Below are positions 1 to 7,818 of a stretch of DNA of 64,000 nt, piece by piece; position 1 is the first letter of the stretch, and each line of letters begins with the position of its first letter. Origin of the DNA: Companilactobacillus hulinensis (lineage in GTDB: Bacteria; Bacillota; Bacilli; Lactobacillales; Lactobacillaceae). Both the position numbers and the translations under genes were made by a program. Location of the stretch: the NCBI RefSeq assembly GCF_003946555.1, contig NZ_RHOO01000004.1, positions 62,001 through 126,000 on the forward strand, in the 5' to 3' direction. Below the pieces are notes generated by a model. The model was not told the DNA's origin. It was given only the letters and a program-made list of their open reading frames with translations, and searched no databases.

Positions 1-1
1 A

Positions 2-748
2 GAAAATGCCATTGAAACTGACAACGTTCAAGTATCGTATGGGAAGAACCAGGCAATATTTGATACTAGTCTCGAATTTCCTAGATTCAAAATCATTTCT
101 TTGATTGGTGCTTCCGGCTCTGGTAAATCAACTTATCTACGCTGTCTAAATCGAATGAACGACAAAATTGCGACCGTTACCGGCAAGATAATGTATCGCA
201 ACGTCGATATTAATGATCCTAAAACAAATGTCTACGAGGTACGTAAACATATCGGGATGGTATTCCAACGTCCTAATCCTTTTGCAAAATCAATTCGTGA
301 AAATATCCAATTCGCACTTAAAGAAAATGGTATCCATGATAAGAACGAACTTGAAGAACGCTTGGAACTAAGTCTCCAAGATGCTGCTCTTTGGGAAGAA
401 GTAAAAGACGAGCTTGATACGAGTGCCCTAGCATTGTCTGGTGGACAACAACAACGTTTATGTATCGCTAGATCAATTGCTATGAAACCTGACATTCTTC
501 TATTGGACGAACCTGCCAGTGCTCTTGATCCTATTTCTACTTCAAAGATTGAAGATACAGTTCAACTTCTAAGTAAAAATTTGACTGTAATAATTGTGAC
601 TCATAACATGCAACAAGCATCACGTATTAGTGATTACACTGCATTCTTTCACATGGGTCATATTATTGAATACAATGAAACCAGAAAGATTTTTACAAAT
701 CCTAAAATAAAAGCCACCGAAGATTATATCTCAGGTGACTTTGGATAA
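2..748 (+). CDS. pstB: Phosphate ABC transporter ATP-binding protein PstB (5' end outside window)
   Basis: ATPase that drives the high-affinity phosphate importer PstSCAB at the cytoplasmic face of the membrane. The frame is open from base 2, so the start codon lies upstream of the window. Visible are Walker A (GASGSGKST), the Q-loop region FQRPNPF typical of PstB, the ABC signature LSGGQQQR, Walker B ILLLDEPASALD and the switch histidine in VTHNMQQA. The spacing and the FQRPNPF signature favour PstB over other ABC ATPases. It is the last gene of its operon, because a strong hairpin terminator follows directly. The rest of the pst operon is presumably upstream, outside the window. Confidence 0.93.
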   Translation, partial: ENAIETDNVQVSYGKNQAIFDTSLEFPRFKIISLIGASGSGKSTYLRCLNRMNDKIATVTGKIMYRNVDINDPKTNVYEVRKHIGMVFQRPNPFAKSIRENIQFALKENGIHDKNELEERLELSLQDAALWEEVKDELDTSALALSGGQQQRLCIARSIAMKPDILLLDEPASALDPISTSKIEDTVQLLSKNLTVIIVTHNMQQASRISDYTAFFHMGHIIEYNETRKIFTNPKIKATEDYISGDFG

Positions 749-760
749 ATCTATTTACAA

Positions 761-792
761 AAAAGAGCATGAATTCAATTTCATGCTCTTTT
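761..792. terminator. Bidirectional terminator between pstB and the convergent small gene
   Basis: A 13-bp stem (761-773 with 780-792) is preceded by A-tracts and followed by T-tracts, so it can act on both strands. It ends pstB on the plus strand. The stop codon of the convergent gene lies within it. Confidence 0.85.
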
Positions 793-1107
793 CTTGTGCT
801 TTAATTCAAGCAAATAAGTATTTTCTTTCTTAGTTCTCCGAATCACATATTTATTAGCTACAATTCTCTTAATGTTTTCCAACTGTTTACTTGACTGACT
901 CATAAACAATCTTTTAACAGATTGATTAAATCCAGTAAAAATAGCTAACCAACCACCTGAACCAGTAATCGACCAATCATTCCCAGTTGCTGAAATTTGT
1001 GATTGTAATACAGAATTACAAATTTCATATGCATCTCCGACAACTTCAATATTATTTTCACCAGCGAATAAAGCTTCATATAAAACATTTTGATCTGCAA
1101 TTTGCAT
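781..1107 (-). CDS. Small hypothetical protein (108 aa)
   Basis: I do not recognise this protein. It is soluble, with no signal peptide or membrane segment. The middle is rich in Gly/Ser/Trp (ITGSGGWLAIFTG) and the C-terminal third is lysine/arginine rich (VIRRTKKEN...KHKKRA). The ATG is preceded by a good ribosome site (AGGAGTGG) about 6 nt upstream, which supports real translation. It is convergent with pstB, and its last codons overlap the shared terminator. It stands alone: pyruvate oxidase ends about 120 bp upstream on the same strand with no obvious terminator between them, so some read-through from that gene is possible. Confidence 0.6.
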   Translation of the reverse strand: MQIADQNVLYEALFAGENNIEVVGDAYEICNSVLQSQISATGNDWSITGSGGWLAIFTGFNQSVKRLFMSQSSKQLENIKRIVANKYVIRRTKKENTYLLELKHKKRA

Positions 1108-1228
1108 AAATTATTCCACTCCTAATGGATTAATTATCTCACAAAATTTCAAAAAAATGGAGCTGTGACGTAAATATGGAATTCATTAAACTTATAGCGT
1201 AAACGTGCGACAAAACATAACTTTTAAA

Positions 1229-2989
1229 TTAGAGATTATCACCTTTTGCTCTCAAAAGTTCACCAAGAGATGATTGCTCTTTTGGATCAATATGGTATTT
1301 AGCAGCATATTCATCAACTGCATCTTGACCATAAAGTTTGGCGTCTAATGGCATATATGCAGTCGCAACTGGATCAACTTGTTTAATAACGGCGTTGATA
1401 ACAATTGGCTTCTTATTTCCTGACTCTTGTAATTCTTTAACTTGCTTGAATACATCATCAGCATCTTTGATAGATGTGATTGTGAAACCAATTCCACCTA
1501 ATCCTTCAGCGACTTTAGCCCAATCTGCACCTGTCAAATCAACTCCATACAAGTGTTGTTTAGTAGCTACTTGTTCATAGTAGATGAATCCTAGTCGTTC
1601 GTTTGAAAGAATAACATTGATAACTGGAAGTCCATAACGAGCTTCAGTAATGATATCAGGAGCAACCATTGAGAAACCACCATCTCCAGACAACGTCCAT
1701 GCTTGACCATCAGGAACACTCAACGCACCGGCTAATCCGGCTGGAACACCGAATCCCATTGTGGCAAATAATCCTGACAAAGCAAAACGTTGATTCTTAT
1801 TCATTGGCAATCCACGAACACCAAATTCAGATACATTACCCGTATCAACACCATATGTATCGTTTGGACCAGCCATTTCAGCAATCTTAGAAGTGATTGT
1901 TTCAGGATTTAAACCGTCACTATCATCTTTTGCAAGTTTATCAAGCCACTTGTCCCAGTTTGCTTTGTTTGTTTGGTTAGCTTTCAACCAATCCCCAGCA
2001 GGCAATGTCTCTCCGGTCTTCATTAAAGCTTTCAAGTAACTCTCAGCATCAGAAATAATAGCATAATCAACATCGACGGTTTTACCAATATCGTACGGAT
2101 TATTATTTACTTCGATAATCTTCAGATTCTTTGGCCAGAATCCCGCAAATGGGAACTCTGAACCTAAGAACAAAATCAAATCAGCATGTTGAAGTGCCTC
2201 AAAACCTGATTTGGTACCTAATCTACCAAAAGTACCAATAAAATTAGGATGATCCGTACTAATAACACCAGTTGCTGGAACAGTATTCATAACTGGAAGA
2301 TTGAATTGTTCTGAGAACTTAGTCAAAGTTTCTTTAGCACCTAACAAACCACGTCCAGCATAAACAATAGGGTGCTTTGCCTCTTTTAACATCTTCAAGG
2401 TATTAGCGACATCTTCTGGATTAATTGTTTGTGAATAGTCATTTTCGACAACCTTTGGTGTCTTAGGTGAAACATAATCTATCTCTTCAGCAGTTAAATC
2501 TTCTGGCAAAGTGACAACCGCTACACCCTTTTGTCTATATGCTTCACGAATTGCTTGATTGATGACATATGGAATTTGGTCAGCCGTAGTTACAGTACGA
2601 TTGTAAACTGAGACATCGGAAAACATTGGAGTCTCATCCATTTCTTGGAAGTAGTTAGTATTCATAGCTGTCTGTGGAACCTGTCCAACTAATGCAAGAA
2701 CTGGAACATGATCCATCTTTGCATCATACAAGCCATTGAACAAATGAGTAGCACCGGGACCAGCTGACCCAAAAGCAACACCAATTTTACCAGTGAACTT
2801 GGCATCAGCTGATGCGGCTATTGCACCAACTTCTTCATGACGAACCTGAATGTACTTGATTTTGTCTTTCTCTAAATACAGTCCCTCAACTGTATGGTTG
2901 ATCGATCCTCCAGGAATACCATAAACATGTTTAACTCCCCACTCTTCGAGAACTTTAACTAGTGCTTGACCTGCTATCATTTTTGACAT
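1229..2989 (-). CDS. pox: Pyruvate oxidase (TPP/FAD-dependent, H2O2-forming)
   Basis: Converts pyruvate, phosphate and O2 to acetyl phosphate, CO2 and H2O2 in aerobic lactic acid bacteria. Acetyl phosphate then yields ATP through acetate kinase. The 586 residues match the usual length. They show the N-terminal TPP-binding domain with the catalytic glutamate in RHEEVGAIAA (about residue 52), a central FAD-binding domain, and a C-terminal TPP/Mg2+ motif starting GDGGFSM at residue 435. The ATG has AAGGAAG upstream. The gene is monocistronic on the minus strand. A cre-like box just downstream of the predicted -10 suggests CcpA repression, as known for lactobacillary pox genes. Acetolactate synthase and oxalyl-CoA decarboxylase share this fold, but overall similarity favours pyruvate oxidase. 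Confidence 0.92.
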   Translation of the reverse strand: MSKMIAGQALVKVLEEWGVKHVYGIPGGSINHTVEGLYLEKDKIKYIQVRHEEVGAIAASADAKFTGKIGVAFGSAGPGATHLFNGLYDAKMDHVPVLALVGQVPQTAMNTNYFQEMDETPMFSDVSVYNRTVTTADQIPYVINQAIREAYRQKGVAVVTLPEDLTAEEIDYVSPKTPKVVENDYSQTINPEDVANTLKMLKEAKHPIVYAGRGLLGAKETLTKFSEQFNLPVMNTVPATGVISTDHPNFIGTFGRLGTKSGFEALQHADLILFLGSEFPFAGFWPKNLKIIEVNNNPYDIGKTVDVDYAIISDAESYLKALMKTGETLPAGDWLKANQTNKANWDKWLDKLAKDDSDGLNPETITSKIAEMAGPNDTYGVDTGNVSEFGVRGLPMNKNQRFALSGLFATMGFGVPAGLAGALSVPDGQAWTLSGDGGFSMVAPDIITEARYGLPVINVILSNERLGFIYYEQVATKQHLYGVDLTGADWAKVAEGLGGIGFTITSIKDADDVFKQVKELQESGNKKPIVINAVIKQVDPVATAYMPLDAKLYGQDAVDEYAAKYHIDPKEQSSLGELLRAKGDNL

Positions 2990-3022
2990 TTTTAAGACTT
3001 CCTTTTATATATTGTTTTTCTA

Positions 3023-3070
3023 TGAAAACGAATTCATGCTTATTCTTACAATAATCGAATAAATTGTCAA
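3023..3070 (-). promoter_or_regulatory. pox promoter with overlapping cre-like site
   Basis: On the minus strand, TTGACA (3065-3070) is followed by a -10 of TAAGAAT type (3042-3048) at 16-17 bp. Directly downstream lies TGAAAACGAATTCA (3023-3036), which differs from the CcpA cre consensus TGWAARCGYTWNCW at two central positions. A cre at the transcription start would block initiation when preferred sugars are present. The box and its position are visible; regulation is inferred. Confidence 0.5.
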
Positions 3071-3215
3071 AGATTCTTTCTCGTGAATTATTTATTTAAA
3101 TCAATATTTTTGTCATTTTAACAAAATAATTTTTATATTAATAGAAAAACATTTTTCTGGATATCTGTTTAAACAAGAAGTAAAATATAAAAAAATAATT
3201 AAGGCGGTGTTACGT

Positions 3216-4628
3216 ATGAATGTGTTCGAAAAAAAAGATATTAACGACTTACTTAACCGCACTTCTCCATTGAAAAGGACCCTTCATACCTGGGATCTAA
3301 CCTTCCTTGGCATTGGGGCAATTATTGGAACTGGTATTTTTGTACTCACTGGCAAGGGTGCTTTGACAACAGGACCATCACTTGCAGTATCATTTTTGAT
3401 TGCGGCGATTTGTTGTGGATTTGCAGGACTCTGTTATGCTGAGTTCGCCTCAATGGCACCAGTAGCTGGATCGGCATACACATACTCTTATATTTCCTTC
3501 GGCGAGATCATTGCATTCATTATCGGATGGGATCTAATACTTGAGTACGCATTAGGTGCAGCGACGGTTTCTGCCGGATGGTCTGGGTATTTTGTTAACT
3601 TGATGAATAATTTGGGAATCCATATTCCAAAAGTACTAACCGCAGCAGCCGGCACTACTCCAGGAATCACCACTTATTTCAACTTACCAGCTTTTGCAAT
3701 TATTCTTTTGATTACCGCAATCCTTGCAATGGGCATCAATACAACCAAACGTGTTAACGATACAATGGTCATTATCAAATTGGCCGTTATCATTTTGTTC
3801 ATTGTATGTACCGTTTGGTTCGTAAAACCACAAAATTGGAAACCATTCACACCTTATGGCTTATACTCATTCCATAACGGTACTGCTGCTGGTGTCATAC
3901 CCGCTGCATCAATCGTCTTTTTCTCATTTATTGGATTTGACTCCGTTTCATCAAGTGCTGAAGAAACTGTCAATCCAAGTAAGACTTTACCACGTGGCAT
4001 TATGCTTTCTTTAGGTATCTCAACAGTTCTTTATATTGTAATGACTTTGATTATGACCGGAGTTGTCAAATACACCATCTTTGCAAAGTTTCTAGATGCA
4101 CCTATACTGGCCGTTTTGAAGACCACTGGTCAAACTTGGCTAAGTATTATTGTCAGTATCGGTGCAATATTAGGAATGACAACTGTCATCTTAGTTCAAC
4201 TTTATGGTCAATCAAGAATAACTTATTCAATGTCACGTGACGGACTATTCCCCAAGTTCTTTGGTGAAGTTGATCTACAACATCAGACACCTTATAAAGG
4301 AACTTGGTTCTTTGGAATCATCACAGCTATTACGGCTGGATTTATCAACTTGAATATTCTTTCTGAACTAGTAAATATCGGCACACTAACCGCATTCATT
4401 CTAGTTTCTGCTGGCGTTCTCTGGATGAGACACAAGCATCCCGAAATTCACAGAGGATTCCGTGCACCAGGTGTTCCAGTTACACCGATCATTGCCATTC
4501 TGTTCTGCTTGCTATTGATTGCCGGTTTGAACTGGGAAACATGGCTAAGATTCGTAGTCTGGTTCTCAATTGGACTAGTAATTTATTTCAACTACTCATA
4601 TAAACATTCAAAATTAAGAGATAAATGA
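3216..4628 (+). CDS. APC-family amino acid permease (cationic amino acid transporter-like)
   Basis: Twelve-segment secondary transporter of the amino acid-polyamine-organocation superfamily. It begins with a short cytoplasmic N-terminus (KRTLHTWDLTFLGIGAIIG). The GIGAIIGTGIFV motif of segment 1 is the unwound substrate-binding helix typical of the family. Overall character is closest to the YfnA/CAT branch that moves basic or branched amino acids, but the substrate cannot be read from sequence. I chose ATG 3216 over the in-frame GTG at 3207, because AAGGCGGTG (3201-3209) is the ribosome site and the GTG lies inside it. The gene is divergent from pox and is followed by its own terminator, so it is probably monocistronic. 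Confidence 0.87.
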   Translation: MNVFEKKDINDLLNRTSPLKRTLHTWDLTFLGIGAIIGTGIFVLTGKGALTTGPSLAVSFLIAAICCGFAGLCYAEFASMAPVAGSAYTYSYISFGEIIAFIIGWDLILEYALGAATVSAGWSGYFVNLMNNLGIHIPKVLTAAAGTTPGITTYFNLPAFAIILLITAILAMGINTTKRVNDTMVIIKLAVIILFIVCTVWFVKPQNWKPFTPYGLYSFHNGTAAGVIPAASIVFFSFIGFDSVSSSAEETVNPSKTLPRGIMLSLGISTVLYIVMTLIMTGVVKYTIFAKFLDAPILAVLKTTGQTWLSIIVSIGAILGMTTVILVQLYGQSRITYSMSRDGLFPKFFGEVDLQHQTPYKGTWFFGIITAITAGFINLNILSELVNIGTLTAFILVSAGVLWMRHKHPEIHRGFRAPGVPVTPIIAILFCLLLIAGLNWETWLRFVVWFSIGLVIYFNYSYKHSKLRDK

Positions 4629-4631
4629 CAT

Positions 4632-4660
4632 AAAGCTGCGGTTAATCCGCAACTTTTTTA
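4632..4660 (+). terminator. Terminator of the amino acid permease gene
   Basis: The stem AAGcTGCGG/CCGCAaCTT has one mismatch and a 5-nt loop, and is followed by a run of six T. Confidence 0.75.
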
Positions 4661-4962
4661 ATTTATTTTCACTTTCTTCACAAATTCAAAACTTTTTTAG
4701 TTTATTTTAAGGTAAGAGGGTTAAAGTAGCGGTGACCTTTTTGGGAACCAATAACCACAAATCAATCATAAATGCCGTATTTGTACCCTTAACACAGCAA
4801 AAATAATGTTTTTTCATTCATTTGTGAAATATTATTTTGTTAACGCTTAATGCTGTGCTAATATGCCTTTTTTTGATAAACTAATGAATCATACTTGCTC
4901 TTCAATGAGCAAAACAAATAATCTATCGTTAAAGGGAAACATTTTGGACTGGAGGTGCATTA
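4661..4962. promoter_or_regulatory. Structured intergenic region upstream of the XRE regulator
   Basis: About 300 bp without a gene. It contains three nested inverted repeats: CACAGCA 4793-4799 with TGCTGTG 4851-4857; AAAATAAT 4800-4807 with ATTATTTT 4831-4838; and TTTCA 4812-4816 with TGAAA 4825-4829. The right side carries 12 extra unpaired bases including the palindrome GTTAAC. A separate hairpin (TTGCTC 4895-4900/GAGCAA 4907-4912) lies nearer the gene. No clear -10/-35 pair was found. The symmetry suggests an operator or a structured 5' leader for the downstream regulator; function is inferred. Confidence 0.4.
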
Positions 4963-5274
4963 ATGCTTGGTAAAATTAGTAAACTCATCCGAGAACGTCG
5001 GAAATCTCTAAATTTAACCATTGAGCAATTAGCAGAAAAATCTGGTGTTTCGGAAAGCTTTATTTCACGAATTGAACGTGGTGAAGTTGACAATGTGCGA
5101 ATAAAAAAATTGAATGACATTGCCATTGCATTGAATATGCAACTATCAGACTTTTTTATCGATCAAAAATTGTCAGATGTATACACCCTAGACTTGATTA
5201 AATATTTATCTAGTCTACCTGATGATAAGAGAAAACATGTTTCAGAAGTACTTCTAAAAGTTATCAATCTATAA
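4963..5274 (+). CDS. XRE-family helix-turn-helix regulator (103 aa)
   Basis: DNA-binding protein with a classic Cro/CI-type HTH over residues 5-60 (TIEQLAEKSGVSESFISRIE, then the GE turn). A roughly 35-residue helical tail follows (YTLDLIKYLSSLPDDKRKHV), reminiscent of SinR-type dimerisation segments. Length suits a stand-alone repressor. The ATG follows CTGGAGGTG at a normal distance. No partner gene is adjacent: the next gene is convergent and unrelated. Long inverted repeats upstream make self-regulation plausible. Targets cannot be inferred from the neighbourhood. Confidence 0.85.
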   Translation: MLGKISKLIRERRKSLNLTIEQLAEKSGVSESFISRIERGEVDNVRIKKLNDIAIALNMQLSDFFIDQKLSDVYTLDLIKYLSSLPDDKRKHVSEVLLKVINL

Positions 5275-5303
5275 AATCAATTTAGTTGGTAGATTGGTTT
5301 TAT
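5274..5303 (+). terminator. Terminator of the XRE gene
   Basis: AAAATCAAT pairs with ATTGGTTTT (one G-T pair) around an 11-12 nt loop, and the 3' arm ends in T residues. Confidence 0.55.
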
Positions 5304-5382
5304 TATCTAATTAAACGTTTCAGTCATTCTTGATTCCAGCGATTAAGAAATTTAGATAAATGTTGATTTTTAGACAAAAAGT

Positions 5383-5424
5383 AAGGCTCTAAACCTTGGT
5401 TAATCCAAAGGTTTAGAGCCTTAT
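5383..5424. terminator. Strong bidirectional terminator
   Basis: AAGGCTCTAAACCTT pairs with AAGGTTTAGAGCCTT almost perfectly, with A/T-rich tails on both sides. It ends the small membrane-protein gene on the minus strand and backs up the XRE terminator on the plus strand. Confidence 0.85.
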
Positions 5425-5431
5425 TTATTTA

Positions 5432-5677
5432 TCAATTATTAAAAAACGAAGTTAATATTAAGAACACTATTCCACCGACAATAATACCGATTCCTACGAT
5501 GAAAAAGTTCCAAAGGCCTAACACACCGAATACTATCAGCAAAATCCCAATAAATGGATGACGTAACAGTGCCGCTCCAGTTTTGATGAATAACCAAATT
5601 ATTACCAGAATTGCCACTCCAATTGCTATTAGCAGTGGAGCTGACCCCGATGTACTAGTTGCCATTAATGTGAGCAT
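5432..5677 (-). CDS. Small hydrophobic membrane protein (81 aa)
   Basis: Not assigned to a named family. Nearly the whole chain is hydrophobic. Two or three membrane segments are likely: residues about 14-35 (PLLIAIGVAILVIIWLFI), about 42-60 and about 62-78. The glycine-rich repeat GIGIIVGGIVFL is typical of small lactobacillary envelope proteins. An AAGGAGGAG ribosome site sits 4-5 nt before the first ATG, which supports this start over the second ATG at codon 5. Strong hairpins isolate it from the XRE gene. It lies downstream of the PadR pair in the same direction, so weak co-transcription is possible. Confidence 0.65.
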   Translation of the reverse strand: MLTLMATSTSGSAPLLIAIGVAILVIIWLFIKTGAALLRHPFIGILLIVFGVLGLWNFFIVGIGIIVGGIVFLILTSFFNN

Positions 5678-5739
5678 CTTACTCCTCCTTTTGAGAATTG
5701 ATTATATCATTCCCTCATGAAAGAAGTATGAAGAAGCAA

Positions 5740-6351
5740 CTATTTTTTTATTAGCACTTTGTTCAGGATATTATACATCACAAATGACAGAAAGAATCCT
5801 GCGGCATAACACAATAAAGTTATTTGAAGAACCATTAAAAAGACATTACCATTGAACATTTTTGCGACGATATATATCAACAAGCCAAAGATCAGTAACA
5901 ACACCCCTAGACCAAGCAGATACCTATGAACATGTACAAAAAAAACATCCTTATTATTGGATTTATGTAATTCTTCGTTTTTAAATTGGCTAATTATTTC
6001 AGATATGGCCTTATCTTCATCCTTACCTAGTTCTTTTTGATCAGTAACATAATCAACCATCATAGTTTTAATTTCCATTTTTTCGTCATCAGTCGTGTCT
6101 AGTGCTCTAACAAATTGATCGATAGAATCATATGTTTTGTAGAGAGGGTTTATTCTTAAATAGTCAATATAATTAATAATCGACCAAAAAGCTGCCAGCA
6201 TAATTGCAAACATATATCCTACAACAAACACAAATTCTGTTTTTGATGGGTCAATTACCTTATCCAAGTAGTAGCAAACAAAGAATAAAATCATAGATAC
6301 TGCCAAGATTGCCTTATAGCTGATTTGTTTGATTGAAAAATAATTCATCAT
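5740..6351 (-). CDS. PadR-associated membrane protein (HAAS/DUF1700-like arrangement)
   Basis: Integral membrane protein with two N-terminal segments (about residues 13-30 and 38-60), a cytoplasmic helical region of roughly 75 residues, and two C-terminal segments. The middle region (ALDTTDDEKMEIKTMMVDYV...KDEDKAISEIISQF) resembles the HAAS/DUF1700 helical domains commonly encoded next to PadR regulators; that assignment is by pattern only. The preceding padR stop codon overlaps its ribosome site, indicating translational coupling. I chose ATG 6351 because GAGGTG is the ribosome site and the in-frame GTG at 6357 lies inside it. The role is likely a membrane output or partner of the PadR switch. 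Confidence 0.65.
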   Translation of the reverse strand: MMNYFSIKQISYKAILAVSMILFFVCYYLDKVIDPSKTEFVFVVGYMFAIMLAAFWSIINYIDYLRINPLYKTYDSIDQFVRALDTTDDEKMEIKTMMVDYVTDQKELGKDEDKAISEIISQFKNEELHKSNNKDVFFVHVHRYLLGLGVLLLIFGLLIYIVAKMFNGNVFLMVLQITLLCYAAGFFLSFVMYNILNKVLIKK

Positions 6352-6358
6352 CTTCACC

Positions 6359-6673
6359 TCACATAAATCTCTGAACGACTGACGCTAATGATTGAAAGTC
6401 ATGCTTCATAGTATTTAACTGTTCAATCCCTAATTCGGTAATATGATAATATTTACGTTTGCCACCATGAGTTTTCTCACCCCAATAGGCCTCGATACAA
6501 TTTTGTTTTTCTAATCTTTTCAAAGCTAAATACAATGTGGCTTCTTGAATTTCAAAAGTCTCATCAGATTTATCAGTTATTGTTTTTGAAATTTGATACC
6601 CATAATTATCTGCTTCCTTTAGTACCGACAGAATCAGCAAATCTATCGTACCCTTTAACATTTCCTTATTCAT
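6359..6673 (-). CDS. PadR-family transcriptional regulator
   Basis: Winged-helix repressor of the small (subfamily 2) PadR type, 104 residues. Diagnostic features are the opening KGTIDLLILSVL, YGYQI, the recognition region ATLYLALKRLEKQNCIEAYW and the wing THGGKRKYYHITELG. PadR proteins repress genes for membrane stress, detoxification or antimicrobial resistance, often including the adjacent membrane-protein gene, with which this one is translationally coupled. An AAGAGGAT ribosome site precedes the ATG. The ligand is unknown. Confidence 0.88.
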   Translation of the reverse strand: MNKEMLKGTIDLLILSVLKEADNYGYQISKTITDKSDETFEIQEATLYLALKRLEKQNCIEAYWGEKTHGGKRKYYHITELGIEQLNTMKHDFQSLASVVQRFM

Positions 6674-6727
6674 TTGGCCAAATCCTCTTACGTGATGTCA
6701 TTAACTCTATTTTACAGAATATGACTG

Positions 6728-7327
6728 TTAATTACTATCAATCCGGGATTTGAATATATTATTTTCTAATTTATAAATTTTTATAACAATATCATTTGTA
6801 ATTTTTGACGTAGATAAATATTCATACGTGATGATACTGATTATTGTTCCAATTGAAGCTCCTACGAATACATCTATTGGATAATGGACACCGACAAACA
6901 TTCTCGATAATCCTACTACAGTCGCAAGGATCAAATACCAATATCTTTGTTTTGATTTTGAATATATGAAAAATATTGTCATGATACTAAAAAAGACAAT
7001 CGTATGATCACTTGGAAAACTGTTACCCACACTTTTATTAATTAATTGATGCACATTGGACAAGACCGCAAATGGTTGTAAATGAAAATAGATTTTTCCG
7101 GCAATAAACTTCCCTACAAATTCTGAAATCACACATGAAATGAAGCTTAGTGTCAACATTTTTCTATATTGTAAATCTTTACGTTTAGAAAACCATAAGT
7201 AAATCATCACCAACGCTAGAATATATACTAAATATTTGGCAAATAAAATACCTATATCATCCGATATTTTTGAAAAACCAGCCATATTATTTATCATTCT
7301 AAATATGGTTATATCAATTTGATTCAT
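6728..7327 (-). CDS. PAP2-superfamily membrane phosphatase (undecaprenyl-diphosphatase-like)
   Basis: Membrane-bound lipid phosphatase of the PAP2 family, 199 residues with about five or six hydrophobic segments. Motif 2 is SFPSDHT with the catalytic-assisting histidine. Motif 3 is SRMFVGVHYPIDVFVGA with Arg, His and Asp in the correct spacing. Motif 1 is atypical: GKIYFHLQPF has Gln-Pro where Arg-Pro is usual. BcrC/YbjG-type members recycle undecaprenyl pyrophosphate and give bacitracin tolerance, which is the most likely role; other lipid phosphates are possible. It lies 54 bp upstream of padR on the same strand, so it may share its transcript. Confidence 0.8.
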   Translation of the reverse strand: MNQIDITIFRMINNMAGFSKISDDIGILFAKYLVYILALVMIYLWFSKRKDLQYRKMLTLSFISCVISEFVGKFIAGKIYFHLQPFAVLSNVHQLINKSVGNSFPSDHTIVFFSIMTIFFIYSKSKQRYWYLILATVVGLSRMFVGVHYPIDVFVGASIGTIISIITYEYLSTSKITNDIVIKIYKLENNIFKSRIDSN

Positions 7328-7621
7328 AACTAACCTCTACTTAATAACATTGAGTACTTGATTACTAAATAATATAAAGTAATAGGTCAGATAATACAAG
7401 TTTATTTTTAATACTTAATAAGCAATTGCTATACCCTCAACACAATCAAGTAGACGCCAATATCTACGAAAGCTTTGGTACTAAATACAACAAGTAACAT
7501 AAATGTGAACAACATAAAAAATACCTGAAATACCACGACTGTCCTACAATAGAGTATTAATTTGTATATTGGCAATCCAAATATATCTAATTAAGGATTA
7601 TTAAAAGAAATTCAAAGCATC
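7328..7621. other. Gene-poor stretch with a short hydrophobic open frame
   Basis: No convincing gene. On the minus strand a frame from TTG 7575 to a stop at 7429 reads a hydrophobic 48-residue peptide (for example VFFMLFTFMLLVVF). It has no recognisable ribosome site and no terminator. It may be a remnant of a membrane-protein gene or chance. Confidence 0.25.
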
Positions 7622-7756
7622 ATGAGCCTTAATCTTAGTGGAATTCACCAATCTGACTATGAGAACCAAATCAATGATCTATCAACAATAGCGGAATTAT
7701 TGGTTAGTCTAGTATCTAAAAACAAACTAATTGAAAAAAATTTTGCAACAATATAA
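7622..7756 (+). CDS. Possible small ORF or gene remnant (44 aa)
   Basis: An ATG-started frame, open for nine further codons upstream, encodes a helical polar peptide with a leucine-rich centre (LSTIAELLVSLVSKNKL). It stops directly before a terminator hairpin, as a real gene would. However, there is no clear ribosome site and no recognisable family. It could be the C-terminal remnant of a decayed gene. Confidence 0.25.
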   Translation: MSLNLSGIHQSDYENQINDLSTIAELLVSLVSKNKLIEKNFATI

Positions 7757-7812
7757 AAAAGGTGCCATACAACCATTAGATTAAATCTAACGATTGCATG
7801 ACACCTTTTTTA
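7757..7812. terminator. Terminator of the phosphonate operon (bidirectional)
   Basis: AAAAAAGGTG pairs with CACCTTTTTT, and the stem continues imperfectly through CATNCAANC and TTAGATT to a small loop. It ends the phn operon on the minus strand and also carries a T-tract on the plus strand. Confidence 0.85.
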
Positions 7813-7818
7813 TTTTTA

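Noticed and set aside
2-100. Starting pstB at the TTG at base 101
   Set aside because: The frame is open to the window edge and encodes the normal N-terminal strand before Walker A, so the gene is cut by the window.
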